Assembly (NCBI GenBank): GCA_900751995.1
Contig: CAADTP010000081.1
Coordinates: 1 to 26,920 of the forward strand
Direction: 5' to 3'
DNA from: Lachnospiraceae bacterium
GTDB lineage: Bacteria > Bacillota > Clostridia > Lachnospirales > Lachnospiraceae
Length of the DNA stretch: 26,920 bases
The translations under genes and the position numbers were made by a program. The notes under the pieces are model-generated. The model had not been told where the DNA came from, did not search any database, and worked only from the letters and a program-made list of their open reading frames with translations. Below are positions 7,580-15,315 of the stretch, in pieces (position 1 is the first letter of the stretch; each line of letters begins with the position of its first letter).

Positions 7580-8170
7580 TTATCGTTCGTATGCTTCTTT
7601 CAGGATTTTTACGATTTCTTCCGTAGTAAATCTGCTGCTGTCAATGCAAAGATCATACTGTCCCATATCCAGCCAATTCTCATCGGTAAAGAATTCGTAA
7701 TAAGCCTTACGTTCCTTATCCATTCGCTTAACCAGCTTCCGGGCACTTTTTTCTTCTCTGTCAAGCCGCTCCATAATGGTCTTTACACGGGTTTCAAACG
7801 GTGCGTAGATAAATACGCTGGTTCGGTCCAGGAGGATATGATTGGCACATCTGCCGACGATCACGCAGTCCTCCTTATCCGAAAGGGAAAGGATGATATC
7901 ACGCTGGAGTTCAAACAGAACATCATTCATTGGAATTGTGAGATATTCCGGGTTGATCTGAATCTCATGATTTACAGGAAAACTCCAGACACCGGGTCTC
8001 TTTTCGTCCACATCAGCGAGGTCGCCGAGAGGAATGTTTTTCTTCTTAGCGGCAATCTCGATCAGTTCTCTGTCATAAAATCCGATTCCAAGTTCTTCTG
8101 CAAGAGCCTTTCCGATAGCACGTCCACCGCTTCCGTACATTCGATTGATTGTAATGATACGTTTACTCAT
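7580..8170 (-). CDS. Cytidylate kinase-like family protein
   Basis: 196 residues starting at MSKRIITINRMYGSGG, with AAAGGAGG just upstream on the minus strand; the frame runs further upstream but without a ribosome site. The P-loop-like NRMYGSGGRAIGKALAEELG near residues 9-28 and VGRCANHILLDRT in the middle match the cytidylate kinase-like family common in Firmicutes. Genuine cytidylate kinase phosphorylates CMP; the natural substrate of this subfamily is not established. A basic, helical lid region (RLDREEKSARKLVKRMDKER) follows. It is monocistronic and faces the DUF362 gene. Confidence 0.8.
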   Translation of the reverse strand: MSKRIITINRMYGSGGRAIGKALAEELGIGFYDRELIEIAAKKKNIPLGDLADVDEKRPGVWSFPVNHEIQINPEYLTIPMNDVLFELQRDIILSLSDKEDCVIVGRCANHILLDRTSVFIYAPFETRVKTIMERLDREEKSARKLVKRMDKERKAYYEFFTDENWLDMGQYDLCIDSSRFTTEEIVKILKEAYER

Positions 8171-8207
8171 ATAAATTCCTCCTTTCGATGGACTTTTATT
8201 TGTGAAT

Positions 8208-8213
8208 ATTATA
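8208..8213 (-). promoter_or_regulatory. Probable -10 element of the kinase-like gene
   Basis: A perfect TATAAT on the minus strand about 38 bases upstream of the ATG, in a very AT-rich region. No convincing -35 sits at 17 bases. Confidence 0.45.
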
Positions 8214-8303
8214 ACATAATAGTTGGAAAATATCCACAATAAAATCATAAAAAGTGAAAATATTTTATGAAAATCTGATAAGTCAGATAAATGTGACGGA
8301 TTT

Positions 8304-8321
8304 TAAGGTTCGTGTAAGGTT
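8304..8321 (+). promoter_or_regulatory. Direct repeat TAAGGTT-N4-TAAGGTT (response-regulator-type site)
   Basis: Two identical heptamers, TAAGGTT, spaced 11 bp start to start (8304-8310 and 8315-8321). Tandem sites on one helical turn are the usual binding pattern of OmpR/PhoB-type response regulators. The site lies about 110 bases upstream of the decayed adaptor gene, so it is probably a fossil of that gene's control. The 700-bp stretch 8171-8873 also holds a nested inverted repeat (TCCTGTT 8366-8372 with AACAGGA 8395-8401), the pseudogene, repeat copy 2 and the promoter at 8764. Confidence 0.45.
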
Positions 8322-8432
8322 ACTTCATTGGTCTTTCACAGATTTCTCAATAAGTAAACACAGTTTCCTGTTAAAGTATGTTTCAGAAACAGAGAACAGG
8401 AGAGTCGGTTAAGGACAGCTTGGAGGGCAAAA

Positions 8433-8647
8433 ATGTTTCAAAAGGGAAGAAAAGCGAAAAGATCTAAAAAAAGAAAATCCTGAGTCTGATCATTGTTGTG
8501 GCGGTGACAGGAATATCAGGAGCGGTGGTCTGCAGGAAAGTGAGACGGCCGATGGCAGCAACCACAGAAACAGATAACGTGCAGCAGACAGAAGTAAAGA
8601 ATAGAAGCACTGCGTTATGCGGGCTGATCAGCTGGAATGCATTTTGA
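8433..8647 (+). pseudogene. Decayed N-terminal remnant resembling an efflux (MacA/HlyD-type) adaptor
   Basis: The ATG at 8433 follows TTGGAGGG. The first frame reads MFQKGRKAKRSKKRKS and stops. One base earlier in register (after the seven-A run at 8466-8472) the frame continues as ILSLIIVVAVTGISGAVVCR, then about 35 residues to a TGA at 8645-8647. A basic N-terminus, one membrane anchor and an Ala/Thr-rich linker are what the start of a Firmicutes RND/MacA-type adaptor looks like, but the barrel-sandwich and later domains are absent. The end of the frame falls inside the conserved flank of repeat copy 2. It is read as a pseudogene: one frameshift plus loss of the 3' part. Identity is tentative. 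Confidence 0.5.
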
Positions 8648-8651
8648 CCAA

Positions 8652-8678
8652 GTTACTGTGAACGGAGTGAACAGTAAC
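8652..8678. repeat. Interspersed 27-bp palindrome, copy 2
   Basis: GTTACTGT (8652-8659), an 11-base middle, then ACAGTAAC (8671-8678): perfect 8-bp arms. The similarity with copy 3 begins earlier, at TGGAATG (8633), and continues through ATTTTGACCAA, giving about 46 bases in common. This copy marks the break point of the decayed adaptor gene. Confidence 0.85.
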
Positions 8679-8763
8679 AGATGAAAGAAATGGCAGATTC
8701 TGTCGAACGAAATTTATTGACCGCAAAAACGAAGACTCTTATAATGGGAAATATAAAAATCAC

Positions 8764-8792
8764 TTGACAGATGGGTGATTATTAAATATAAT
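8764..8792 (+). promoter_or_regulatory. Consensus sigma-A promoter of the SleB-like hydrolase
   Basis: TTGACA (8764-8769), exactly 17 bases, TATAAT (8787-8792): a full consensus promoter, predicting a start near 8799 and a leader of about 75 AT-rich bases before the ATG at 8874. A consensus vegetative promoter suggests expression in growing cells rather than only in spores. Confidence 0.85.
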
Positions 8793-8873
8793 TTTCTTAT
8801 AAATTACAGAAATATTACAGAAAAAATAATTTCAGAAAAAAAGAAATAATGAAATTGCAAGGATTATAAGAGT

Positions 8874-9743
8874 ATGAAGAAATCAGAATTAACAGAAAAT
8901 CAGATCCCAACGCCCGTTAAGGGTGAGAATAACAACAGGAAGAAACTGCCGGCTTCTATGAGAGGCTTTGTTTCACTGACGGTATGTGCGGCTGCTGTTC
9001 TGACGGTTTCAGGAGGCCTCAAGATCGCAGACAGTTTTAACAGGCAGGAAAGAGTTTATGCGGCAGCAGAGAGTACAGTAAACAGTGCATATGAGGGTGC
9101 GGGTTATGAACTTCCATCTGGAATTGCAGGCGTGGCATCCGGTGTGAGCGGAACTCCGTCTGCAGGAGCAACGATCAACAGGATCGGTACTTCGTGTGAG
9201 GATGTGATTGTAGGTCAGCGTGTACAGAAGATCACCAGCCAGGCTGTTGAGATGAATGTCAGTGAATCCATGGCTACTACGATAGATAATTTTGATTCCA
9301 ATGTTGTATCCTCTGCAAAGATGATGTCAGATGAGGATTATCAGAACCTTCTGCAGATTGTAGAGGCTGAGGCAGGTACAGAGGACATCAAAGGCAGGAT
9401 CATGGTTGCCAATGTAATTATGAATCGTGTGAAGTACAGTGAGTTTCCGGACAATGTCACAGATGTGATCTGGGAATACAATAATGGTGTAGCACAGTTT
9501 TCGCCGGTTGAGGATGGCCGGATTTCTGAGGTAACTGTTTCCAGGGAAACGAAGGAAGCTGTGAAGCAGGTTCTCGAAGGGGTGGATTATTCTAAGGGAG
9601 CACTGTTTTTTATTCAGAAATCAGCAGCTGCAAAGAGCAATATTTCCTGGTTTGATAAGAATCTCAAGAGATTATTTAAGCATGGTGTTCATGAGTTTTA
9701 TACATATCCGGATGAGGTTCTCAGAGAAAACGCGGAGAATTAA
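8874..9743 (+). CDS. Cell wall hydrolase, SleB family
   Basis: 289 residues. Residues 1-28 are cytosolic and charged, about 32-48 form one membrane anchor or uncleaved signal (FVSLTVCAAAVLTVSGG), and about 50-150 are a low-complexity Ser/Gly/Val linker. From about residue 155 to 280 lies the SleB (Hydrolase_2) domain: LLQIVEAEAGTEDIKGRIMV with Glu164 and Glu166, VANVIMNRV, VAQFSPVEDGRI and GALFFIQKS. SleB enzymes are lytic transglycosylases acting on spore cortex peptidoglycan, but vegetative homologues in Lachnospiraceae also act in wall turnover. There is no peptidoglycan-binding domain. The RBS is weak (AAGGA, wide spacing), while the promoter is strong. A terminator follows. Confidence 0.85.
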   Translation: MKKSELTENQIPTPVKGENNNRKKLPASMRGFVSLTVCAAAVLTVSGGLKIADSFNRQERVYAAAESTVNSAYEGAGYELPSGIAGVASGVSGTPSAGATINRIGTSCEDVIVGQRVQKITSQAVEMNVSESMATTIDNFDSNVVSSAKMMSDEDYQNLLQIVEAEAGTEDIKGRIMVANVIMNRVKYSEFPDNVTDVIWEYNNGVAQFSPVEDGRISEVTVSRETKEAVKQVLEGVDYSKGALFFIQKSAAAKSNISWFDKNLKRLFKHGVHEFYTYPDEVLRENAEN

Positions 9744-9798
9744 AAGCCAGTGTCCGGGCTTGTAAAGCAGATGTCCGCAGAAGAATAACAGGGCGTAC

Positions 9799-9833
9799 AG
9801 CTCCGAAAGAAACAGAATCTTTCGGAGCTTTTT
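9799..9833 (+). terminator. Rho-independent terminator after the SleB-like gene
   Basis: An 11-bp perfect stem (AGCTCCGAAAG at 9799-9809 with 9819-9829), a 9-base loop and a T run (9829-9833). Confidence 0.9.
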
Positions 9834-9863
9834 AAATTTCCTATGGAATTTTACACGTCACCG

Positions 9864-9872
9864 TGGTATACT
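9864..9872 (+). promoter_or_regulatory. Extended -10 promoter of thrC
   Basis: TGGTATACT: TG at 9864-9865 and TATACT at 9867-9872, an extended -10 element. The -35 region is poor. It predicts a start near 9879, 39 bases before the chosen ATG, and so argues against a start further upstream at 9843. Confidence 0.6.
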
Positions 9873-9917
9873 ATGACAAAAATCAAAAAGATAACCAAAG
9901 AAAGGCAGGAAGAATAC

Positions 9918-11408
9918 ATGCAGGTATTATATAAGAGCACCAGAGGCAAAGGTGAAACAGTAACCGCGTCCATGGCTATTTTGAAAGGACTTTCCGAAGA
10001 TGGAGGTCTGTTTGTACCGACTTCGATCCCGAAACTGGATGTTCCTGTAGAGAAACTTGCTCAGATGACATATCAGGAAACAGCCTATGAAGTTATGAGC
10101 CGTTTTCTTACAGATTTTACAGAGGAAGAGCTGAAGAACTGTATTGCAAATGCATACGATGAGAAATTTGACACAACAGAGATTGCCCCGCTTCATAAAG
10201 CAGACGGAGCTTATTATCTGGAACTGTTCCATGGTTCCACCATCGCATTTAAGGATATGGCACTGTCCATTCTTCCACATCTGATGACAACAGCAGCAAG
10301 AAAGAATCAGGTAAAGAATGAGATCGTGATCCTGACTGCAACTTCCGGAGATACCGGTAAAGCAGCCCTTGCAGGCTTTGCAGATGTTCCTGGAACAAGA
10401 ATCATTGTATTTTATCCGAAGCATGGAGTAAGTCCGATCCAGGAGAAACAGATGGTAACACAGAAGGGTGTCAACACTGCAGTCGTAGGCATCACAGGAA
10501 ACTTCGATGACGCACAGACTGCTGTCAAAAAGATGTTCAACGACAAAGAACTTGCAGCAGAACTCGACGGAGCCGGATTCCAGTTTTCCTCTGCCAATTC
10601 CATCAATATTGGACGTCTGGTGCCACAGATCGTATATTATGTATATGCATATGCAAAACTGGTCAAAGACGGAACTGTCAAGGCAGGAGATGAGATCAAT
10701 GTTGTAGTTCCTACAGGAAACTTTGGAAACATTCTTGCAGCATTTTATGCAAAACAGATGGGACTTCCGATCCATAAGCTGATCTGTGCTTCCAATGAGA
10801 ACAAAGTTCTGTTTGATTTCTTCCGTACAGGAACCTATAACAGAAAGAGAGAGTTTATTCTTACTACTTCTCCTTCTATGGACATTCTGATCTCCAGTAA
10901 CCTGGAGCGTCTGATTTATCGTCTCACAGGTGAGGATGCAGAGAAATGTGCGGAACTGATGCAGGCATTAAGCCAGGGCGGAGAGTACACCATTACAGAC
11001 GAAATGAAAGCAGGTCTTTCAGATTTCTATGGCAACTACTGCAGCGAAGAAGAAACGAAAGAAGCGATCCGCAGAATCTTTGAGGATGCAGATTATGTGA
11101 TCGACCCGCATACAGCAGTTGCAGCAGGAGTATATAAGAAATATACCGAGGACACCAAGGATACGACTCCGACAGTGATTGCATCCACAGCAAGCCCATA
11201 CAAATTCACAAGAAGTGTTATGGCTGCAATCTCTGATAAGGGAGAGGGACTGGATGATTTTGCTCTGGCAGATGAACTGACCAGAATCTCCGGAGTCAAG
11301 ATTCCGAGAGCGGTAGAAGAGATCCGTACAGCTCCGGTTCTTCACGACAGAGTTGTAGATGCACCGGATATGCCGGCAGCGGTTAAGGATATTCTTGGAA
11401 TTCACTGA
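9918..11408 (+). CDS. thrC: Threonine synthase
   Basis: Converts O-phosphohomoserine to threonine, the last step of threonine synthesis; PLP-dependent, cytosolic. 496 residues from the ATG at 9918, which follows AGGCAGGA. The N-terminus (LYKSTRGKGETVTASMAILKG) and length match the longer threonine synthase class. The PLP lysine is Lys112 in STIAFKDMAL, TATSGDTGKAALAG forms the substrate loop, and VPTGNFGN the phosphate-binding loop. The gene is monocistronic, with its own extended -10 promoter and a terminator shared with rqcH. The frame stays open upstream to an ATG at 9843, but that lies upstream of the promoter. No leader peptide or riboswitch is apparent. Confidence 0.95.
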   Translation: MQVLYKSTRGKGETVTASMAILKGLSEDGGLFVPTSIPKLDVPVEKLAQMTYQETAYEVMSRFLTDFTEEELKNCIANAYDEKFDTTEIAPLHKADGAYYLELFHGSTIAFKDMALSILPHLMTTAARKNQVKNEIVILTATSGDTGKAALAGFADVPGTRIIVFYPKHGVSPIQEKQMVTQKGVNTAVVGITGNFDDAQTAVKKMFNDKELAAELDGAGFQFSSANSINIGRLVPQIVYYVYAYAKLVKDGTVKAGDEINVVVPTGNFGNILAAFYAKQMGLPIHKLICASNENKVLFDFFRTGTYNRKREFILTTSPSMDILISSNLERLIYRLTGEDAEKCAELMQALSQGGEYTITDEMKAGLSDFYGNYCSEEETKEAIRRIFEDADYVIDPHTAVAAGVYKKYTEDTKDTTPTVIASTASPYKFTRSVMAAISDKGEGLDDFALADELTRISGVKIPRAVEEIRTAPVLHDRVVDAPDMPAAVKDILGIH

Positions 11409-11423
11409 GATAAGACCATAGAG

Positions 11424-11454
11424 AAAAGGCTGTGACTTTGAGTCACAGCCTTTT
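11424..11454. terminator. Bidirectional terminator between thrC and rqcH
   Basis: A 14-bp stem (AAAAGGCTGTGACT at 11424-11437 with 11441-11454) around a 3-base loop. A and T runs on the two sides make it work in both directions. Confidence 0.9.
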
Positions 11455-11460
11455 TGAGCT

Positions 11461-13218
11461 TTATTTCCCGTCGGATGCTTCTGAGATCCCGGAAATATCC
11501 GGTTCAGCCATCAAAGAATAGTTGGTATAGTAAACTACAAATCCAGGTTTGGCGCCACCCGGTTTTTTGACATGTTTCTTCTGAATATAGTCGATTTCGA
11601 CTTTTGGTGCAGTCCGTCCTTTGGAGTAATAAGCTGCAAGGCGTCCGGCCTCTTCGAAGGTACGGTCCGGAAGTTCGCCATCCGGAGTTTTAACGATGAC
11701 GTGGGATCCGGCCATTTTTTTGGCATGGAACCACCAGTCATTTCCCGTTGCCTGTTTAAATGTCAGTTCATCATTCTGGAAGTTGTTTTTGCCCACAAAG
11801 ATATCGAATCCGTCACTGGAAATATAGTGGAAAGGTTTGGATTTTGTCTGTGCTTTGGCACCCTTTTTGCCGGAATAATGCTTTTTGATGTAACCATACT
11901 CGGTAAGCTCTTCCTTGATCTGGCTCAGATCACTTTCTGCACGGGCAATATCGAGTGCGTTGGATATGGATTCCAGATGCTCAATTTCGGATTCGGTATC
12001 GGTAAGCTGTTCGTTCAGAGCTTCTTCCGTACGTTTAAGCTTGCCATAGCGGTCAAAATATTTTTTGGAGTTTTCCTGTGGGGTGAGAGTCGGATCCAGA
12101 GGAATGGTGATTTCTTCGTTGGTGTAATAATTCAGTGCCTTGAAAGATTTGCATCCCTCTTCCAGACCATAGCCGTAGGTGTTGATGAGTTCACCGTAGA
12201 CTTTGTATTTATCCTTTTTGGCAGTGTCTTTCATCTGTTTCTGCTGAAGTGCATATTTCTTGCGGTTACGTTCAAGGGCAGTCTGTACGATCCTGCGAAG
12301 GTCGGAAGACTTCTGGCGGATGCGGTTCAGAGTATCACGGGATGCGTAGTAGGTCTCCAGCATGGAGGAAACAGTAGAGAATGTTTCACTGTGGTATTCC
12401 TTTCCGTACTGAGTCAGCGGAAGAACAGAATATTCTATCGGTTCGCTGCCGCGGTAAATGATGTTTGGAGTAAAATCTCCTTCGGAAACCTGATCCATCA
12501 GTCTTCGGAAGGTATGATAAAGGTGTATGGAGGCTGTTTCAGTCAGTGACTGTGCGGCATCACTTCCGTCAATAGAAGCACGGTAGCATATCTCCTCTGC
12601 AATCAGTGGGCTGAGACCTGTGAGAGTGCTGTAGATCGCCTTGGATATGTTGCAGGGTTTGCTGCAGACTCTTTCGATAAATTCTGCTTCTGTGATGGTG
12701 AGCGGATCAGATTTTTCCTGTGTATGCGGAAGAAAATAATCTCTTCCCGGAAGAACCTCGCGGACAGAACTCATATGAGAGGAAACATGCTTGATGCTGT
12801 CCAGGATCATACGGTTCTCATCGCAGAAGATGATATTGCTGTGTTTTCCCATCAATTCTATGATCAGAAATTTCTTACAGGGGTCTCCCATTTCATTGCG
12901 ATGCTCCAGTCCAAATTCCACAACTCGTTCCATGCCGGGCTGGTAGATACTGCTGATGCGGGCACTGCCGATGTGCTTACGCAGGAGCATGCAGAAGTTT
13001 GGTGCGGTAAGTGGGCTTGGTTTATTCTTATCCGTAAAATAGATCAGAGGGAGGGAAGCGTTGGCGGAGAGCAGAAGTCTGCACTGGCCGTTTGCTCCCT
13101 TTCCTGTGATCATTAAGGCATCTGCTTCAGGCTGGGCAATCTTGTTAAAACGTCCGCCATCCAGATTCTGGTGTAATTCCTGAACCATTGCCGCAATGGT
13201 AATTCCATCAAAAGCCAT
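11461..13218 (-). CDS. rqcH: RqcH / NFACT family protein (ribosome quality control)
   Basis: 585 residues from MAFDGITIAAMVQELHQNLDGG, with AAAGGAGA upstream. Known bacterial homologues (RqcH, also called FbpA) bind stalled 50S-peptidyl-tRNA complexes and recruit tRNA-Ala to add alanine tails that mark the chain for degradation. Domains: NFACT-N about 1-260 (GGRFNKIAQPEADALMI, NFCMLLRKHIGSARI), a helix-hairpin-helix-like segment (LTGLSPLIAEEICYRA) at about 210, a long coiled coil about 280-430, and NFACT-R about 445-560 (DIFVGKNNFQNDELTFKQAT, DWWFHAKKMAGSHVIVK). Length and domains are complete. It is transcribed divergently from the yicC cluster. The older label fibronectin-binding protein is misleading, since there is no secretion signal. 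Confidence 0.93.
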   Translation of the reverse strand: MAFDGITIAAMVQELHQNLDGGRFNKIAQPEADALMITGKGANGQCRLLLSANASLPLIYFTDKNKPSPLTAPNFCMLLRKHIGSARISSIYQPGMERVVEFGLEHRNEMGDPCKKFLIIELMGKHSNIIFCDENRMILDSIKHVSSHMSSVREVLPGRDYFLPHTQEKSDPLTITEAEFIERVCSKPCNISKAIYSTLTGLSPLIAEEICYRASIDGSDAAQSLTETASIHLYHTFRRLMDQVSEGDFTPNIIYRGSEPIEYSVLPLTQYGKEYHSETFSTVSSMLETYYASRDTLNRIRQKSSDLRRIVQTALERNRKKYALQQKQMKDTAKKDKYKVYGELINTYGYGLEEGCKSFKALNYYTNEEITIPLDPTLTPQENSKKYFDRYGKLKRTEEALNEQLTDTESEIEHLESISNALDIARAESDLSQIKEELTEYGYIKKHYSGKKGAKAQTKSKPFHYISSDGFDIFVGKNNFQNDELTFKQATGNDWWFHAKKMAGSHVIVKTPDGELPDRTFEEAGRLAAYYSKGRTAPKVEIDYIQKKHVKKPGGAKPGFVVYYTNYSLMAEPDISGISEASDGK

Positions 13219-13261
13219 AGTTAAAATCTCCTTTTTATTTATCAGACATACAAAATTTTCA

Positions 13262-13289
13262 TTTATAACGAAATTATTGTTATTGTAAC
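13262..13289 (-). promoter_or_regulatory. Possible rqcH promoter
   Basis: On the minus strand GTTACA (13284-13289), 16 bases, TATAAA (13262-13267), giving a leader of about 37 bases before the ATG. It fits the position but is an imperfect match. Confidence 0.4.
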
Positions 13290-13356
13290 CTTTTCGAGCC
13301 GGAAATGTCAATGTACGGTTAGTGTTTGATAGTGATTTGGAATGTATTTTGACCAA

Positions 13357-13383
13357 GTTGCTGTGAACGGAGTGAGCAGTAAC
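13357..13383. repeat. Interspersed 27-bp palindrome, copy 3
   Basis: GTTGCTGT (13357-13364), an 11-base middle identical to copy 2, then GCAGTAAC (13376-13383). Relative to copy 2 both changes (A to G in each arm) turn A-U pairs into G-U pairs in a plus-strand transcript, so the fold is kept. The 46-base similarity with copy 2 starts at TGGAATG (13338). It sits in the divergent rqcH-yicC intergenic region. Confidence 0.85.
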
Positions 13384-13422
13384 ATATTCCGCGAGAATCC
13401 GGGTTATAAATAAAAAAACAAA

Positions 13423-13451
13423 TTGACTAGTATTTTAGAATGCACTATAAT
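13423..13451 (+). promoter_or_regulatory. Promoter of the yicC-remA-gmk-rpoZ cluster
   Basis: TTGACT (13423-13428), 17 bases, TATAAT (13446-13451). The predicted start is near 13458, about 39 bases before the yicC ATG. Confidence 0.85.
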
Positions 13452-13496
13452 AAATCTGTATGTAGTAAAGAACAGACTTGCAAAGTGAGAAAACCT

Positions 13497-14375
13497 ATGA
13501 TAAAAAGTATGACAGGCTTTGGCCATGCAGAAAAAGTAACCGGACAGCAGAAGATTACAGTAGAACTTAAATCTGTCAATCACAGATATCTGGATCTGAA
13601 CATCAAGATGCCGCGTAAATTCAATATGCTGGAGGGACAGGTGCGCAGCCTGATGAAGCAGTATATGCAGCGTGGTAAAGTTGATGTTTTTATTAACTAT
13701 GAGGATTATACAGGCGGTGGTGTGGCACTGAAATATAATCATGATCTGGCGGCGGCGTATCTTGGATATCTGCAGCAGATGGCGGATGAATTTGGTCTGG
13801 AGAATGACATCCGTGTATCAGCTCTTTCCCGTTATCCGGAGATTCTGACGATGGAGGAGCAGACGGTAGACGAGGAGGAACTGTGGAAATCTCTGGAGGA
13901 GCCTCTGAGGGAAGCCTGCGAGAAATTTGTAGAGACCCGCACCAGAGAAGGACAGCATTTGAGAGAGGATCTTCTTATGAAACTGGATGGTTTGGATGAA
14001 ATGGTCCGCAGAGTGGAGGCACGTTCTCCGGAGGTGGTGCGCATTTATCGAGAGAAACTGGAGCAGAAGGTTCGTGATCTTTTGCAGGACAGCCAGATTG
14101 ATGACAACCGCATCGCGGCGGAGGTGGTACTGTTTTCGGATAAGATCTGTAATGATGAAGAGACTGTCCGTCTGCACAGTCACATCCTCGGAATGAAGAA
14201 AATGCTTGAGGAGCAGGAAGGTGTGGGACGTAAGATGGATTTTATGGCACAGGAGATGAACCGTGAGGCAAATACGATCCTGTCAAAGTCCAGTGACCTT
14301 GAAGTCTCTGATATTGCAATCGGTCTTAAGACAGAGATCGAGAAGATCCGCGAGCAGATTCAGAATATTGAGTAA
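13497..14375 (+). CDS. YicC family endoribonuclease
   Basis: 292 residues beginning MIKSMTGFGHAE, the hallmark N-terminus of the YicC/YloC family. The C-terminal half has RIAAEVVLFSDKICNDEETVRL and ends LKTEIEKIREQIQNIE, also family hallmarks. E. coli YicC acts as an endoribonuclease in RNA turnover; the role in clostridia is inferred. The frame is open 19 codons further upstream, but that start would lie before the promoter's transcription start, so 13497 is preferred. The ribosome site is weak (GTGAG). It is the first gene of a tight cluster, 18 bases ahead of remA, an order conserved in Firmicutes. Confidence 0.92.
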   Translation: MIKSMTGFGHAEKVTGQQKITVELKSVNHRYLDLNIKMPRKFNMLEGQVRSLMKQYMQRGKVDVFINYEDYTGGGVALKYNHDLAAAYLGYLQQMADEFGLENDIRVSALSRYPEILTMEEQTVDEEELWKSLEEPLREACEKFVETRTREGQHLREDLLMKLDGLDEMVRRVEARSPEVVRIYREKLEQKVRDLLQDSQIDDNRIAAEVVLFSDKICNDEETVRLHSHILGMKKMLEEQEGVGRKMDFMAQEMNREANTILSKSSDLEVSDIAIGLKTEIEKIREQIQNIE

Positions 14376-14393
14376 TGGAGGCAGACAGTTTCT

Positions 14394-14666
14394 GTGGCTA
14401 AACTAATTAATATAGGATTTGGAAACGTAGTAAATTCCCGCAAGATCGTGGCAGTTGTCAGTCCTGATGCTGCACCGGTGAAGCGAATGGTACAGAGTAT
14501 CAAGGGTACCCGTTCGCTGATTGATGCAACGCAGGGACGCAAGACCAAGGCTGTGATCGTTACATCTGACGATTATCTTGTTTTGTCTGCACTTCAGCCG
14601 GAGACGATTGCCAGGAGATTTGCAGAGGCATATGACTATGAGGAAAGGGAAGAGGAGCATGAGTAA
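14394..14666 (+). CDS. remA: Extracellular matrix regulator RemA family (DUF370)
   Basis: 90 residues starting with GTG at 14394 after GGAGG. The sequence LINIGFGNVVNSRKIVAVVSPDAAPVKRM is the family signature and covers most of the domain. In Bacillus subtilis RemA is a DNA-binding activator of biofilm matrix and osmoprotection genes. In clostridia it is conserved beside gmk, and its targets are unknown. The acidic tail (YEEREEEHE) is beyond the core. The stop overlaps the gmk start by 8 bases, so the two are probably translationally coupled. Confidence 0.92.
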   Translation: MAKLINIGFGNVVNSRKIVAVVSPDAAPVKRMVQSIKGTRSLIDATQGRKTKAVIVTSDDYLVLSALQPETIARRFAEAYDYEEREEEHE

Positions 14667-15282
14667 GGGAGTTTTGACCGTAGTATCCGGATTTTCCGGG
14701 GCCGGAAAGGGTACAGTGATGAGACGTCTGCTCGAGAAGTATGACGACTGTGTACTTTCCATATCTGTCACTACCAGGAAACCGCGAGAGGGAGAAGTGG
14801 ATGGCAGAGATTATTTTTTCAGAACAAAAGAAGAAGTAGAGGCAATGATCGAGGCAGATGAGCTGCTGGAGTATGCTCAGTATGTAGAGAATTATTACGG
14901 AACTCCGCGTGCTTATGTAGAAGAGATGCTTTCCAGAGGTAAGAATGTGATCCTGGAGATTGAGATCCAGGGTGCCATGAAGATCAAGGAAAAAATCTCA
15001 GACACCGTTCTGGTATTTGTGACACCGCCAACGATCCGGGAACTTAAGAACCGTCTGGTAGGAAGAGGTACCGAAACGCAGGCTGTGATCGAGTCGCGTC
15101 TCAGAAGAGCAGCTGAGGAGGCAGAGGGAATCGAATCTTACGATTATCTGCTCGTGAATGATGTTGTGGAGAATTGTGTGGATGAACTTCATGAGATTAT
15201 CCTGAGTGAAAGACGCCGTGCAGAGCGCAACGGAGAATTTATCAGGACGATCCAGAAGGAGTCCCGCGAATTTTTTAAATAA
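14659..15282 (+). CDS. gmk: Guanylate kinase
   Basis: Phosphorylates GMP to GDP with ATP; essential for nucleotide supply. 207 residues from the ATG at 14659 (GAGGAG just upstream, inside the end of remA). The P-loop is SGFSGAGKGT at residues 10-19. The GMP-binding region follows, with SVTTRKPREGEVDGRDYFF and YAQYVENYYGTPRAYVEE, then the lid RLVGRGTETQ. Length is normal for the family (about 205). The frame could extend upstream to 14578, but that would overlap most of remA and has no ribosome site. Confidence 0.97.
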   Translation: MSKGVLTVVSGFSGAGKGTVMRRLLEKYDDCVLSISVTTRKPREGEVDGRDYFFRTKEEVEAMIEADELLEYAQYVENYYGTPRAYVEEMLSRGKNVILEIEIQGAMKIKEKISDTVLVFVTPPTIRELKNRLVGRGTETQAVIESRLRRAAEEAEGIESYDYLLVNDVVENCVDELHEIILSERRRAERNGEFIRTIQKESREFFK

Positions 15283-15315
15283 AATAAAACTGACACATGA
15301 AAGGAGAATTTTAAT

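Noticed and set aside
8433..8647. Programmed -1 frameshift at the seven-A run making a real small protein
   Set aside because: The register fits -1 slippage, but the product would be only a membrane anchor and linker ending in repeat DNA, which is better explained as a decayed gene.
9843..9917. Extension of thrC to the upstream ATG at 9843
   Set aside because: The extended -10 promoter at 9864-9872 lies inside this extension, and the ATG at 9918 has a ribosome site and the conserved family N-terminus.
11572..12549. Long open frame of 325 codons on the plus strand
   Set aside because: It is antisense to the well-supported rqcH coding frame, has Phe/Cys/Gly-rich composition typical of a complement frame, and has no ribosome site.
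6318..13383. The three palindromic repeats as a CRISPR-like array
   Set aside because: Copies are thousands of bases apart with genes between, no regular spacers exist, and there are no cas genes.
14578..14658. Upstream extension of gmk
   Set aside because: It would lie within remA, has no ribosome site, and the guanylate kinase family begins just before the P-loop as at 14659.
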